Source of the DNA: SAR116 cluster bacterium AG-447-A06
Lineage (GTDB): Bacteria; Pseudomonadota; Alphaproteobacteria; Puniceispirillales; Puniceispirillaceae
NCBI GenBank assembly: GCA_003212345.1
Contig: QCPZ01000004.1
Location: 1 to 64,000 of the forward strand
Direction: 5' to 3'
Length of the DNA: 64,000 nt
The translations under genes and the position numbers were made by a program. The notes beneath the pieces were generated by a model. It worked only from the letters and a program-made list of their open reading frames with translations, was not told the origin of the DNA and did no database searches. Shown in pieces: positions 48,794 to 59,087 of this stretch (position 1 is its first letter; every line of letters begins with the position of its first letter).

Positions 48794-51397
48794 ATGACAA
48801 AAAGGCTTTTGATCGACGGACGGCAGACCGAGGAAACTCGGGTTGTGCTGCTCAGCGGAACACGCATTGAAGATTTTGACTATGAAACAGAAAACCGTAA
48901 GCAATTAAAAGGAAATGTCTACCTAGCAAGGGTCACGCGTGTGGAACCGTCACTGCAGGCTGCGTTTGTTGAATATGGGGGCAATCGCCAGGGGTTCTTG
49001 GCCTTCAATGAAATTCATCCCGATTATTACCGGATTCCCGTCGAAGACCGTGAAGCCCTAATTGAGGCTGACGAAGTCGAAACTGATGATGAGGGTTTGG
49101 AAGCCAACGCCGATAACGTTCCCGAAACTCTTGGAGGCGAAGGTACCGATGAAGACGATATCCTGCCCAAACGCCAGGTCAAAAAATACAAAATACAAGA
49201 GGTAATTTCGCGCAAGCAAATCATGCTTGTACAGGTGGCAAAAGAAGAGCGAGGCAGCAAAGGTGCAGCGCTAACCACCTATTTGTCATTGGCCGGGCGC
49301 TATTGCGTTTTGATGCCAAACAACAACCGTGGTGGCGGCGTCAGTCGAAAAATCACGAACTTAGTGGATCGCAAGCGCCTAAAAACCGTGGTAGGTGGAC
49401 TTGATATTCAAGATGGTATGGCCGTAATTGTCCGAACTGCTGGCGCCAAACGCACTAAAACTGAAATCACCCGTGATTTTAACTATCTGTCAAAACTATG
49501 GGATGATATCCGAGCACGCACGTTAGAATCCCAGGCCCCCTGCATGATCCATGAAGAAGGCGATCTAATAAAACGGTCCATCCGTGATCTTTACACAAAC
49601 GAAGTTGACGAAGTGCTGGTTGAAGGGGAAGAAGCCTACAAGATTGCCCGTAACCAAATGAAGATGCTGATTCCAAGCCATCTAAAAAAGGTAAAAAAAT
49701 ATGAGGACAATCAGCCAATTTTCCAACATTTCGATGCGGAAAACCAGATGGATACAATCCACAGTCCGCAAGTCACTTTGAGGTCTGGTGGTTATCTTGT
49801 AATCAATCAGACGGAGGCACTTGTTGCCATTGACGTAAATTCAGGAAAGTCGACGCGTGAGCGAAATATTGAAGAGACCGCACTGAAAACCAACCTCGAG
49901 GCAGCGGAAGAACTAGGACGCCAACTGCGTCTTCGAGACCTTTCTGGCCTGATTGTTGTCGATTTCATTGATATGGAGGAAAACCGTAACCAGCATGCTG
50001 TTGAGCGACGCATGAAAGATGCCATGCGGAATGACCGCGCACGCATTCAAATCGGGTCTATCAGTCATTTTGGCTTGCTAGAGATGTCGCGCCAACGGCT
50101 TCGGCTTAGCATCAATGAATCAATCAGCAACCTTTGCCCACATTGCGAAGGCACGGGCCGCATTCGTTCGATCGACACGGCCGCCCTCCAACTTCTACGT
50201 TCCATTGAAGAAGAGGCACAAAAAGGCAAGATGGATGGGCTGCATATTACTGCTCACAGAGATGTGGTGCTTTTCATACTTAATCAAAAACGTAGTGCAA
50301 TTGCTGATATCGAAAACCGCTTTAACCTGATGGTTGTTTTATTGACGGATGACAGTCTAATAGCTCCTGAATACAAAGTTGATCGTGTTGGCTGGCAAGG
50401 ACGATCGCAATCAAAGCAATCATCACGCCAGGTACAGCAAAGAAATCAAGATAACAAAAATGTAGTAGCCGATGAGAATAATGCGAATGATGAAGAGACA
50501 AGTGTAAACATTGCAGAGTCCCACCCTGATGATAAAGAGGCAGGAAGCGAAGATGGCAATACGAAACGCCGGCGGCGTGGACGACGCGGCGGTCGGCGAA
50601 GGCGGCGGCGGAATGAAGAAGGCGGACAAGCTGATGAAAAAGTAAGCTCTTCAGCACAATCTAGCGATACCACCGCATCTCAATTGTCCAATCAAGTATC
50701 CTCTGAAACTGCAAATGTAGCTAATGACCAGTTGGATGAAGAGGTCGCGCAGGCCAAACCAACCCGTGGACGACGACATAGACGGAGGCCGGCAAAAGGT
50801 GATGCTGTAAATAGCGAGGCTGTGAACAGCGGTGCCCCGGACGGGTCAACCTTTGATCATGTCGAGGCTGCCAGTACCAATATCTCAACCTCCAATAGTT
50901 CTGAACTTGATGACGGTAAAACTGCGCGTGGCACAAATCCAGAGACCACACCGCCCAACAAAGCAGCGCGCAGTGGAAAAAAAATAGCGAAGAGTTCCAA
51001 AACTGGTGCAAAAATTCAGGATTCTGATAGCAATGTACCGAAAGCAGATGAAACCCAAAATGTGGCTGATCCTGCTAAGAAAGTAAAAAAGTCAGCAAAA
51101 AAGGCAGCACGCAGCCACAAGTCAAAGGGTGAGGTCGTTGCAGCCCCTGACCAGCCAGGCGATAGAAAAAGAGCAACTGCCAAAAAACCAGTACCAAAAG
51201 CCGCAAAAAAAGCTGCAAAAAAAGCCGCATCAAAATTGAATTCAAAAGCTGAAGCAAAAACCATCAAAGCAAGCGGTCCTGAAGTCAAAAAAACACAAAC
51301 AACACGAGAGCCAATTAGCTCAGCGCCCCAGGATGTAGTTGAAATTGGGAATGATGAACCGAAATCGCCACGTCGCGGATGGTGGTCACGGAACTAG
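48794..51397 (+). CDS. rne: Ribonuclease E
   Basis: MTKRLLIDGRQTEETRVVLLSGTRIEDFDYE; VTRVEPSLQAAFVEYGGNRQGFLAFNEI; LCPHCEGTGRIRS Zn-link; Arg- and Lys/Ala-rich C-terminal region. Confidence 0.96.
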   Translation: MTKRLLIDGRQTEETRVVLLSGTRIEDFDYETENRKQLKGNVYLARVTRVEPSLQAAFVEYGGNRQGFLAFNEIHPDYYRIPVEDREALIEADEVETDDEGLEANADNVPETLGGEGTDEDDILPKRQVKKYKIQEVISRKQIMLVQVAKEERGSKGAALTTYLSLAGRYCVLMPNNNRGGGVSRKITNLVDRKRLKTVVGGLDIQDGMAVIVRTAGAKRTKTEITRDFNYLSKLWDDIRARTLESQAPCMIHEEGDLIKRSIRDLYTNEVDEVLVEGEEAYKIARNQMKMLIPSHLKKVKKYEDNQPIFQHFDAENQMDTIHSPQVTLRSGGYLVINQTEALVAIDVNSGKSTRERNIEETALKTNLEAAEELGRQLRLRDLSGLIVVDFIDMEENRNQHAVERRMKDAMRNDRARIQIGSISHFGLLEMSRQRLRLSINESISNLCPHCEGTGRIRSIDTAALQLLRSIEEEAQKGKMDGLHITAHRDVVLFILNQKRSAIADIENRFNLMVVLLTDDSLIAPEYKVDRVGWQGRSQSKQSSRQVQQRNQDNKNVVADENNANDEETSVNIAESHPDDKEAGSEDGNTKRRRRGRRGGRRRRRRNEEGGQADEKVSSSAQSSDTTASQLSNQVSSETANVANDQLDEEVAQAKPTRGRRHRRRPAKGDAVNSEAVNSGAPDGSTFDHVEAASTNISTSNSSELDDGKTARGTNPETTPPNKAARSGKKIAKSSKTGAKIQDSDSNVPKADETQNVADPAKKVKKSAKKAARSHKSKGEVVAAPDQPGDRKRATAKKPVPKAAKKAAKKAASKLNSKAEAKTIKASGPEVKKTQTTREPISSAPQDVVEIGNDEPKSPRRGWWSRN

Positions 51398-51425
51398 GTA
51401 TGTCTTTTTAGGATGGCGAGGCCAG

Positions 51426-52583
51426 CTAGGTTTTTGCGAACCAGGCATTAATACGCTGAACCGCCTTTTTCATTTCCTCTGTGCTGCCAGCGTAAGAAAG
51501 CCGGACATGTGTGTTACCGTGGCATGAGTCAAAATCAACACCCGGCGTGATTGCAACACCGGTTTCTGCAAGTAACCGCCCAGCAAATTCAACAGAGTTG
51601 TTAGTTAAGGCGCTGACATCGGCATAGAGGTAAAAGGCACCTTCAGAGGGGGCATGGTCACCAAGAAATATCTTTGGCAGCCCGCGATAAAGAAGATCCC
51701 GATTTTCCTGATACCGCGGAATATGGGCATCAAGTTCGTCATAACAGTCAAAGGCGGCAATTGCCCCCATCTGGTTGATCGTTGGCGCTGAAATATAAAG
51801 ATTCTGCGCCAACCTTTCTGCTGTTTGCACCAGATCATCGGGAAGCACAACCCAGCCAAGACGCCACCCCGTCATACAAAAATATTTAGAAAAAGAATTG
51901 ACGATGATGGCCTTATCAGTATAGGCGAGCGCTGACTGCGCGCGTTCATTAAAACTCAGGCCATGATAAATTTCATCCATAATCAGCCGAACACCATGCT
52001 GATCGCACCAGCGGCATACAGCCTCTAGTTCAGCATCTCGCATTACAACGCCAGTTGGGTTGGCCGGGCTTGCCAACAATAGCCCATCAGGGATGTCACC
52101 ATCGGCAACCAGCGCTTCAAGGTTAGGCTTCCAGTTTTGCTTGGCGCGCGCGGGCAACAGCTGTGGGGTAATACCCAACGCTCGCATTGAATTGAAATAA
52201 GCGGGATATCCCGGGCTGGCAATGGCAATGCGATCGCCTTTATCAAAGGCAGATAAAAAGGCGATCACGAACCCAAGTGATGATCCAGGTGTTATTGCAA
52301 TTTTTTGCCAATCTGCAGATATTTGATACCAATCACGATAATGCTCAGCAATCCGCTGACGTAAGGCAGGGTTGCCCATGGCAACGGAATAACCATGTGA
52401 TGCAATGTGGCCAAGCGACGCCTCTAAGGCACTGCACACTGCTGCTGGTGGCGGTGATGATGGCTGGCCCACTTCAAGGTGAACCAGATCGCCTCCCGCT
52501 GCCTGCATCTGATTTGCTTGGTCCATAACCTGCATCGCAAGGAAGGCAGGGATTTCGCTTGATTGACTTATTTTAAAGACCAT
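51426..52583 (-). CDS. PLP-dependent class I/II aminotransferase
   Basis: HLEVGQPSSPPP; ASPANPTGVVM; IIVNSFSKYFCMTGWRLGW; start set at MVFKISQSS. Confidence 0.92.
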   Translation of the reverse strand: MVFKISQSSEIPAFLAMQVMDQANQMQAAGGDLVHLEVGQPSSPPPAAVCSALEASLGHIASHGYSVAMGNPALRQRIAEHYRDWYQISADWQKIAITPGSSLGFVIAFLSAFDKGDRIAIASPGYPAYFNSMRALGITPQLLPARAKQNWKPNLEALVADGDIPDGLLLASPANPTGVVMRDAELEAVCRWCDQHGVRLIMDEIYHGLSFNERAQSALAYTDKAIIVNSFSKYFCMTGWRLGWVVLPDDLVQTAERLAQNLYISAPTINQMGAIAAFDCYDELDAHIPRYQENRDLLYRGLPKIFLGDHAPSEGAFYLYADVSALTNNSVEFAGRLLAETGVAITPGVDFDSCHGNTHVRLSYAGSTEEMKKAVQRINAWFAKT

Positions 52584-52725
52584 TGTCCATCCCATTAAAT
52601 CCATGCCATTATCTAATCCGAACAAATGGATTAAAAGCACTGGACGAGCTGAAGGCATTGCTTGGACCAAAGGCTATAGCAGAGCGCTTATAAACAGGCC
52701 ATATATTTATCAGAAAAGCCACCCA

Positions 52726-54057
52726 ATGACCTATCTATTATCATTTTTTTTGACGCTATCACTACTATTTTTTGTTGTGATTTCGCAATCTGCGACGGCA
52801 GGTTTGATACGTGATACCGAGCTAGAAACAGGACTCCAAGAGCTCGCCGCTCCGCTAGTGAAAGCCGCTGGCTTTGCGCCGAAAAGTATTGATTTCCGCA
52901 TTATCATTGATAGCAGTTATAATGCGTTTGTTGCGGGGAAAATGGCGATTTATATGCATTCTGGCCTCTTGCTGGATGCAAAATCACCTGAAGAAATTCT
53001 GGGCGTTATTGCGCATGAGTTGGGCCATATAAAGGCAGGTCATGTACCGCGGCGAGATCAAGCCATACGTGATGCTAGCAGTGCTGGTTCATTGGCGGCT
53101 CTGGCGGCAATTGCACTGGCCGCGGGCGGCGCACCGAGTGATGCGGTGGTAGGGGTGGCGATTGGCGGCACTGATCGAGCACGCCGGTCAATGCTGCAAT
53201 CGTTCCGCTATGATGAAGCGGTTGCCGATGAGCTTGGGCTTGAGTACTTGGAAAAGGCGGGCATCACATCGGCTGGTCTGGAGCAGATGATGCGACGGTT
53301 GGCAAGCCAACGCGCCCTTCCCGAAAGTCATCAAAGCCAATATTACCAAACACATCCTGATGCTGCGCAGCGCCTTGCAATCTATCAGGATCACACCAAA
53401 CAAACCAGCCACAACACCGCCCCAATTGCAGAAGATAAACGACGACTCATCGAGCGACTTATCAATAAATTAAGAGCCTATAGTGAGCCGGCACAGAACA
53501 TTATTCGACACAACGATGACCCCGCCGCAGCCAGCACGCAGTATCGCAATGCCATTGCCCATTATAGGCGCGGCGACCTAGAGCTTGCCTATGGATTGAT
53601 GTACGGATTGTCCGAAGCAATGCCAGATGACCCGTTTTATCATGAATTTCGAGGCGATATTTTATTGTCAATGGCAAAGCCAGATGCCGCAGCCATGGCC
53701 TATGAAAAGGCGTTGGCATTGCGCCCAAACAGTCCACAAATACAGCTGAGTCTTGGGCGTTCACTGATCGCCACAAATAACAAAAAGCATCTCCCACGTG
53801 CCATTGAGGCCATGCTTGCAGCAAAAAAGAACGAACCAGATTGGGCGTTTATCCACCGGCAATTAGCCATTGCCTATGGGCGTGCCGGACACATTGCTGA
53901 AGCAAATTTGAACCTTGCTGAAGAAGCCATCTTGCTGGGCAACGAACAGCAGGCGGCGCGCATGGCCAAGCGGGTCCTGGCAAGTGCAAATCTTGCCGAT
54001 GATGTAAAAAATCGCGCGAACGATATTTTGTTTCGATTTGGGGTGCTCCAAAAATAG
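52726..54057 (+). CDS. M48-family metalloprotease with TPR repeats (BepA/YfgC-like)
   Basis: Signal-like N-term; GVIAHELGHIKAGHVPRR; C-terminal TPRs; start at ATG 52726. Confidence 0.9.
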   Translation: MTYLLSFFLTLSLLFFVVISQSATAGLIRDTELETGLQELAAPLVKAAGFAPKSIDFRIIIDSSYNAFVAGKMAIYMHSGLLLDAKSPEEILGVIAHELGHIKAGHVPRRDQAIRDASSAGSLAALAAIALAAGGAPSDAVVGVAIGGTDRARRSMLQSFRYDEAVADELGLEYLEKAGITSAGLEQMMRRLASQRALPESHQSQYYQTHPDAAQRLAIYQDHTKQTSHNTAPIAEDKRRLIERLINKLRAYSEPAQNIIRHNDDPAAASTQYRNAIAHYRRGDLELAYGLMYGLSEAMPDDPFYHEFRGDILLSMAKPDAAAMAYEKALALRPNSPQIQLSLGRSLIATNNKKHLPRAIEAMLAAKKNEPDWAFIHRQLAIAYGRAGHIAEANLNLAEEAILLGNEQQAARMAKRVLASANLADDVKNRANDILFRFGVLQK

Positions 54058-54261
54058 CGCCGGCCATTTGAATTTTTAATCACTATGCAAAAGCCCACGT
54101 TATCCGATACAAAGGTCCCTAGTGGGCATACAAAGGAACAGCTGTGCAAATAAGTCACCTGATTATAACCCGTGTTGGGGTCTCTCCTCATCTATTGATT
54201 ATTAACCTAAGTATTGGCCTGCCAACCCATACTTGTTTAACCTTTACAAGGACTAACATCG

Positions 54262-55047
54262 ATGTTACGTAACTCCATCCAAACCGTTTTTTCATTAAAT
54301 ATTCTGGCGCTTAAGTCAGATAAGGGGCTGAAAACACTCCTAATGCTTTTAGGGTTGCTGTTGGCTTTGGCCGGATTTAACAGGCCAGCCATCGCCGACC
54401 TTGACAAGGTTGATCGAGCCGCAATGCATCAAGTTATCAAACAATATATCATGGATAACCCCGAAGTGGTGCGTGATGCGTTAATTGAACTAGCCGCTCG
54501 GGAAAAACAAGCTATCATTACCGCGGGTCTGACAAAATTAAGGCGTGATGATGGTGACCCCGTTATGGGTAATGTTAATGGCAGTTTAGTGATCTATGAG
54601 TTTTCTGATTACAACTGCGGCTATTGCAAACGGATGTTCCCGACCATTCAGCAAGTTTTGGCCAGTAATGATGATGTCCGCCTGGTGGTAAAAGAATTTC
54701 CCATCCTAAGCCAATCATCACTAATCGCTGCACGGGCAGGAGTGGCCGCGCAGAAACAGGGAAAATTCCCAGCATTCCACAGGGAAATGATGATCTATCG
54801 TGGGCAAGTAAGTGAAGCGGCAATCATGACAGCAGCACGCACCGCTCAACTCGACCTTAACCAATTACGCCAGGACATGGACAGCCCCGCTACAAACGCT
54901 ATTATCGACCGCACACGAGCCGGTGCAGCAGCTCTGGATATAAACGGAACGCCCGCGCTGGTGGTCGGTGAAACGATCATTTCGGGCGCGGTTAGCACAG
55001 AGAAGCTGCAGAATGTTATCAACCTTGAGCGCGCAAAACAGGGCTAG
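54262..55047 (+). CDS. DsbA-family thioredoxin-like protein (Com1-like)
   Basis: VIYEFSDYNCGYCKRMFPTIQ; DINGTPALVVGETIISGAV. Confidence 0.92.
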   Translation: MLRNSIQTVFSLNILALKSDKGLKTLLMLLGLLLALAGFNRPAIADLDKVDRAAMHQVIKQYIMDNPEVVRDALIELAAREKQAIITAGLTKLRRDDGDPVMGNVNGSLVIYEFSDYNCGYCKRMFPTIQQVLASNDDVRLVVKEFPILSQSSLIAARAGVAAQKQGKFPAFHREMMIYRGQVSEAAIMTAARTAQLDLNQLRQDMDSPATNAIIDRTRAGAAALDINGTPALVVGETIISGAVSTEKLQNVINLERAKQG

Positions 55048-55089
55048 ACCATTTGCGTGACCCTCTAATAAGTGTAAAGTAATATTATT

Positions 55090-55539
55090 ATGATAAAAAC
55101 AATAAATATCTGCGTGATTAATGGCCCAAATCTCAACATGCTTGGTATGCGTGAGCCAGGAATCTACGGCAATGTCACCCTTGCCGACATTGAAACTAAG
55201 TGCCGTGAGCTGGCAAGCCGGCACAAAATGGGCATCGATTGGTTTCAATCAAATTCTGAGAGCGCGCTTATTGAGGAAATCCACCGCTGCGTTGGCAAGG
55301 CTGACTGGATTATTATAAACGCTGGTGGCTATACCCACACATCGGTTGCGCTTCGTGATGCGCTGTCATTGTTTCCGGGTGGTGTAATCGAGGTGCATAT
55401 ATCCAATATCCATACACGTGAAGAATTCAGACATTCATCATTAATTTCGGGCATTGCCAACGGTGTGATTGCTGGCTTTGGGCCAACCTCATATTACATG
55501 GCAGTTGATGCCATTCCCAACCTGACTTCGGAGGCATAA
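55090..55539 (+). CDS. aroQ: Type II 3-dehydroquinate dehydratase
   Basis: CVINGPNLNMLGMREPGIYG; INAGGYTHTSVALRDAL; HISNIHTREEFRHSSLIS. Confidence 0.97.
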   Translation: MIKTINICVINGPNLNMLGMREPGIYGNVTLADIETKCRELASRHKMGIDWFQSNSESALIEEIHRCVGKADWIIINAGGYTHTSVALRDALSLFPGGVIEVHISNIHTREEFRHSSLISGIANGVIAGFGPTSYYMAVDAIPNLTSEA

Positions 55540-55545
55540 TCAAAA

Positions 55546-56037
55546 ATGGCAACAGCATCGAAGAAACCCGCTGCCAAAAAAGCAGCATTGGATGATGAGA
55601 CAAGACTTGTCAAAGATCTCGCCGATATCTTGGATATGGCTGGCCTTGCCGAGCTTGAATATAAAACAGAAACCTTGGCTATTAGGCTATCACGCTCGAG
55701 TGGTGTTGCACCGGTTCCTGCTATTCAGGCTGTTGCCGCAGCTTCGGCCCCAGAAAGAGCTGGCGACCTCGCAGCAAATGCTCCGGGAAATCCGGCTGAT
55801 CATCCCGACGCTATCAAATCGCCTATGGTTGGCACCGTTTACACCGCTCCGGAACCAGACGCACCCACCTTTGTTAGTGAGGGAGACAGCGTCAGCCAAG
55901 GCCAGACCATTCTTATTGTCGAGGCGATGAAGGTAATGAACCCAATTACCGCGCCAAAAGCAGGGACAGTGGCGAAAATTTTTGTGCAGAACGCTCAGCC
56001 AGTGGAATTTGGTGAAGTGCTTGTTATTGTAGAATAA
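55546..56037 (+). CDS. accB: Acetyl-CoA carboxylase biotin carboxyl carrier protein
   Basis: IKSPMVGTVYTAPEPDAPTFVSEGDSVSQGQTILIVEAMKVMNPI biotinyl-Lys motif. Confidence 0.96.
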   Translation: MATASKKPAAKKAALDDETRLVKDLADILDMAGLAELEYKTETLAIRLSRSSGVAPVPAIQAVAAASAPERAGDLAANAPGNPADHPDAIKSPMVGTVYTAPEPDAPTFVSEGDSVSQGQTILIVEAMKVMNPITAPKAGTVAKIFVQNAQPVEFGEVLVIVE

Positions 56038-56042
56038 TTGTT

Positions 56043-57386
56043 ATGTTCAAAAAAATCCTTATAACCAACCGTGGTGATGTTGCATTAAGAGTATTGCGCG
56101 CCTGTAAGGAACTAAACATCCCCAGCGTTGTAGTGCATTCAACCGCTGATGCAGACTCAATGCCCGTGCGACTTGCCGATGAGTCGGTTTGTATTGGCCC
56201 ACCAAGCAGTGCCGACTCATATCTAAACATTCCAGCCATTCTTTCTGCCGTGGCGATCACCGGTGCCGATGCGGTGCATCCGGGCGTTGGGTTTTTATCT
56301 GAAAATGCCGATTTTGCAGAAATTGTCGCGGCGCATGGTCTGACGTTCATAGGGCCGGAACCGCATCACATCCGAGCAATGGGTGACAAGGTTGAGGCTA
56401 AAATTACCGCTGCCGGTGCCGGTTTGCCACTAGTTCCGGGCTCACCCGGTGCCGTTCACAACATTGCCGAAGCCCAGCGTATTGGCGCGGATGTTGGCTA
56501 CCCACTATTAGTAAAAGCAGCGTCAGGTGGAGGTGGACGCGGCATGAAAGTGGCTGAAACTGCCGATGATTTAAGCGACGCTTTTTCCGCTGCGCGCGCC
56601 GAAGCAAAGGCGGCCTTTGGGGATGATACCGTATATTTGGAACGTTATCTCGGCCAACCCCGCCACATCGAAGTGCAGGTGATAGCTGATCGTCACGGTA
56701 ATGTTGTACATCTTGGAGAGCGCGAATGTTCGGTTCAACGCCGCCATCAAAAGCTATTTGAAGAAGCCCCCTCACCCGCATTGGACGCCGAGCAACGCGC
56801 CCGTATTGGCGACATTGCAGCCGAAGCCACCCGTAAAATGGGCTACCTTGGCGTTGGCACAATGGAATTTCTTTATGAGGATGGCGAGTTTTTCTTTATC
56901 GAAATGAACACCCGCCTTCAGGTAGAACATCCAATCACCGAAGAAATCACCGGCGTGGATCTTGTGCGAGAACAAATCCGGATTGCGGCAGGGCTTCCCC
57001 TTTCCTTTACTCAAGAAGACGTGACCTTTACCGGCCATGCCATTGAGTGCCGAATTAATGCCGAACATCCTGAGACCTTCATGCCAACCCCGGGCCAAGT
57101 AACCGCATTTCATGCCGCTGGTGGCCCCGGCGTGCGTGTTGAGTCCTGCCTTTATTCGGGCTATTCGATCCCGCCCTATTATGACAGTTTGATTGCGAAG
57201 CTAATAATCCATGGTGATGATCGGGCGCACTGTCTATCTCGGTTACGGCGGGCCCTGGAAGAATTTGTTGTCGAGCCTATTCCAACAACACTAACCTTGC
57301 ACAAACGCCTTGTTGACGCCAGTGCAATCATGGATGGCACCTATAACATCCGCTGGCTGGAAGAAGTGTTTTTGAACGACCAGTGA
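56043..57386 (+). CDS. accC: Acetyl-CoA carboxylase biotin carboxylase
   Basis: KKILITNRGDVALRVLRACKELNI; ASGGGGRGMKV; FIEMNTRLQVEHPITEEITGVDLV. Confidence 0.97.
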   Translation: MFKKILITNRGDVALRVLRACKELNIPSVVVHSTADADSMPVRLADESVCIGPPSSADSYLNIPAILSAVAITGADAVHPGVGFLSENADFAEIVAAHGLTFIGPEPHHIRAMGDKVEAKITAAGAGLPLVPGSPGAVHNIAEAQRIGADVGYPLLVKAASGGGGRGMKVAETADDLSDAFSAARAEAKAAFGDDTVYLERYLGQPRHIEVQVIADRHGNVVHLGERECSVQRRHQKLFEEAPSPALDAEQRARIGDIAAEATRKMGYLGVGTMEFLYEDGEFFFIEMNTRLQVEHPITEEITGVDLVREQIRIAAGLPLSFTQEDVTFTGHAIECRINAEHPETFMPTPGQVTAFHAAGGPGVRVESCLYSGYSIPPYYDSLIAKLIIHGDDRAHCLSRLRRALEEFVVEPIPTTLTLHKRLVDASAIMDGTYNIRWLEEVFLNDQ

Positions 57387-57417
57387 CCCAGAACCTTTTT
57401 TCGCACGGACGCATTGA

Positions 57418-58164
57418 ATGGCTGAGCAGCATATTTATTCGCCCGAGACAATTATCAAAGCCTATTCACTTGGGTTATTTCCAATGGCAGATAGCCGCGA
57501 GAGCCCTGACATAAAGTTCTACGACCCAGATCAACGTGCCCTTATTCCCATCGATAATACGCTCGGCCGCGGCGTGCACATTCCTCGCCGTCTCCAACGT
57601 AGGGTGCGTCAAGCCCCTTATGCGGTGACAATAAATAAGGACTTCAACGCCGTCATCGACGCGTGCGCAGCCCCAACCGACCAGCGCGAGGACACATGGA
57701 TCAACCCAGATATTCGCCGACTTTATATCGCACTTCACAAAATGGGGTTTGCACATTCAGTCGAAGTCTGGCTGGGCAAAGCATTGGTGGGCGGACTTTA
57801 CGGCGTGGCCTTGCGGGCCGCCTTTTTTGGCGAGTCCATGTTCACAAGAAAAAGTGATGCGTCAAAAATCGCTCTTGTCCATCTCATGGCACGTCTGCAA
57901 CGTGGCCGGTTTTTGCTGCTTGATGCTCAGTTTACCAACGATCATCTGCAACAATTTGGCATTACCGAAATTGACCGAGCAGACTTTCAGGACAGACTGG
58001 CCAATGCGCTTCTTACCGAGGCTCATCTGGCCCTTGAAATACCGAGTGCACAACTGGTTATCCCGTTCCTGAACAGTCTTGCCGACAAACCAGCTAGTCA
58101 TCGACACAAGCAAGGAGCGTCAAATCATAAACCGGATGCTCAAGTGCCGATACTGCCGGACTAG
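57418..58164 (+). CDS. aat: Leucyl/phenylalanyl-tRNA-protein transferase
   Basis: AYSLGLFPMADSRESPDIKFYDPDQRALIPID; VGGLYGVALRAAFFGESMFTR. Confidence 0.95.
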   Translation: MAEQHIYSPETIIKAYSLGLFPMADSRESPDIKFYDPDQRALIPIDNTLGRGVHIPRRLQRRVRQAPYAVTINKDFNAVIDACAAPTDQREDTWINPDIRRLYIALHKMGFAHSVEVWLGKALVGGLYGVALRAAFFGESMFTRKSDASKIALVHLMARLQRGRFLLLDAQFTNDHLQQFGITEIDRADFQDRLANALLTEAHLALEIPSAQLVIPFLNSLADKPASHRHKQGASNHKPDAQVPILPD

Positions 58165-58528
58165 ATGAAAAAACCCAGCCTGAAAAAATCAGCTTTGGTT
58201 CCAGTCCGTTATAGCCACGATCGTGAATGGTTATGAATGCCGCATTTTCAGGTGGCTCTTCGGGCGGATGAAAGGCACAGCGATTTACCATCACTTCCAG
58301 CGTGCCAAAAAACCTTGACGCCCCGACGGGCGCTTCAACCGTTGAAATACGTGCAGTGATCTTATCAAGCGCTTGCAGACGGGCCTTACTGCCATCAATC
58401 CAAGTCACCGCAGAGGCACAGGCAGATCCAGCCCATACGTTCCAAAACAGAAAAAATACCGGCATGAATAACAGATATTGGCGCATTATTGCTTGGTGCA
58501 TAATCACAGCTTTGGTTCGGCTGAACAT
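58094..58528 (-). CDS. DUF2155 domain protein
   Basis: LDKITARISTVEAPVGASRFFGTLEVMVNRCAFHPPEEPPENAAFITI...IFSGWVFSSSPAVSALEHPVYDL. Confidence 0.85.
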   Translation of the reverse strand: MFSRTKAVIMHQAIMRQYLLFMPVFFLFWNVWAGSACASAVTWIDGSKARLQALDKITARISTVEAPVGASRFFGTLEVMVNRCAFHPPEEPPENAAFITIHDRGYNGLEPKLIFSGWVFSSSPAVSALEHPVYDLTLLACVDD

Positions 58529-58555
58529 GGTTTAATTCGCTGGGGAATACCCCGC

Positions 58556-59008
58556 TTAGTTAAGTCCAGACTCGGCTGAAAATACGGCCTTGCCAAGTAA
58601 ATCGTTTATACTGACGGGATCACGTGTGTCATATATTACCGCACCGGCAGCAAGCGTTTCGGTGGCTGCACCGGGCATTAATTCCAGATAATTGCCACCC
58701 AGCAAAGATGCCTGGGTGATACGGGCGCTACTATCGCTGGGGATTTTAATCGCTGGATCAATAGCCATGGATATTTTGGCAACATAGGTGATTGGGTCTA
58801 GCTGCTGTGCCGTAATCCGCCCTACCTTGATCCCCGAAACGCGAACATCATCGCCTATGGACAAGCCCCCGGTACTGCCAAATTCAGCGGCGATCTGATA
58901 GCCCTCATTACCCTTTATGTCCGCCGCCTCATAAGCTAGCGTCATAAAGCCAGCCGCAGCCAACAAAACGATGCCTCCCATGACGGTTTCCAAGGTATTG
59001 CGATGCAT
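58556..59008 (-). CDS. mlaD: MlaD-family phospholipid transport substrate-binding protein
   Basis: ETVMGGIVLLAAAGFMTLAYEA; GSTGGLSIGDDVRVSGIKVGRI; SLLGGNYLELMPG. Confidence 0.9.
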   Translation of the reverse strand: MHRNTLETVMGGIVLLAAAGFMTLAYEAADIKGNEGYQIAAEFGSTGGLSIGDDVRVSGIKVGRITAQQLDPITYVAKISMAIDPAIKIPSDSSARITQASLLGGNYLELMPGAATETLAAGAVIYDTRDPVSINDLLGKAVFSAESGLN

Positions 59009-59087
59009 TGCTTCGGCCTCCTGCTATTTTAATTTCCAAAATCATAACCCGCCAATGTTTCCATCATCAGCAAAAAGCAAACACTGA

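Noticed and set aside
48628-48870. 80-aa ORF overlapping the rne start
   Set aside because: Overlaps the well-supported rne start in another frame; no recognisable family; better explained as 5' UTR.
54080-54124. GCCCAC...GTGGGC inverted repeat between the M48 peptidase and DsbA-like genes
   Set aside because: Only 6-bp arms with a long loop and no T-run; not a convincing terminator.
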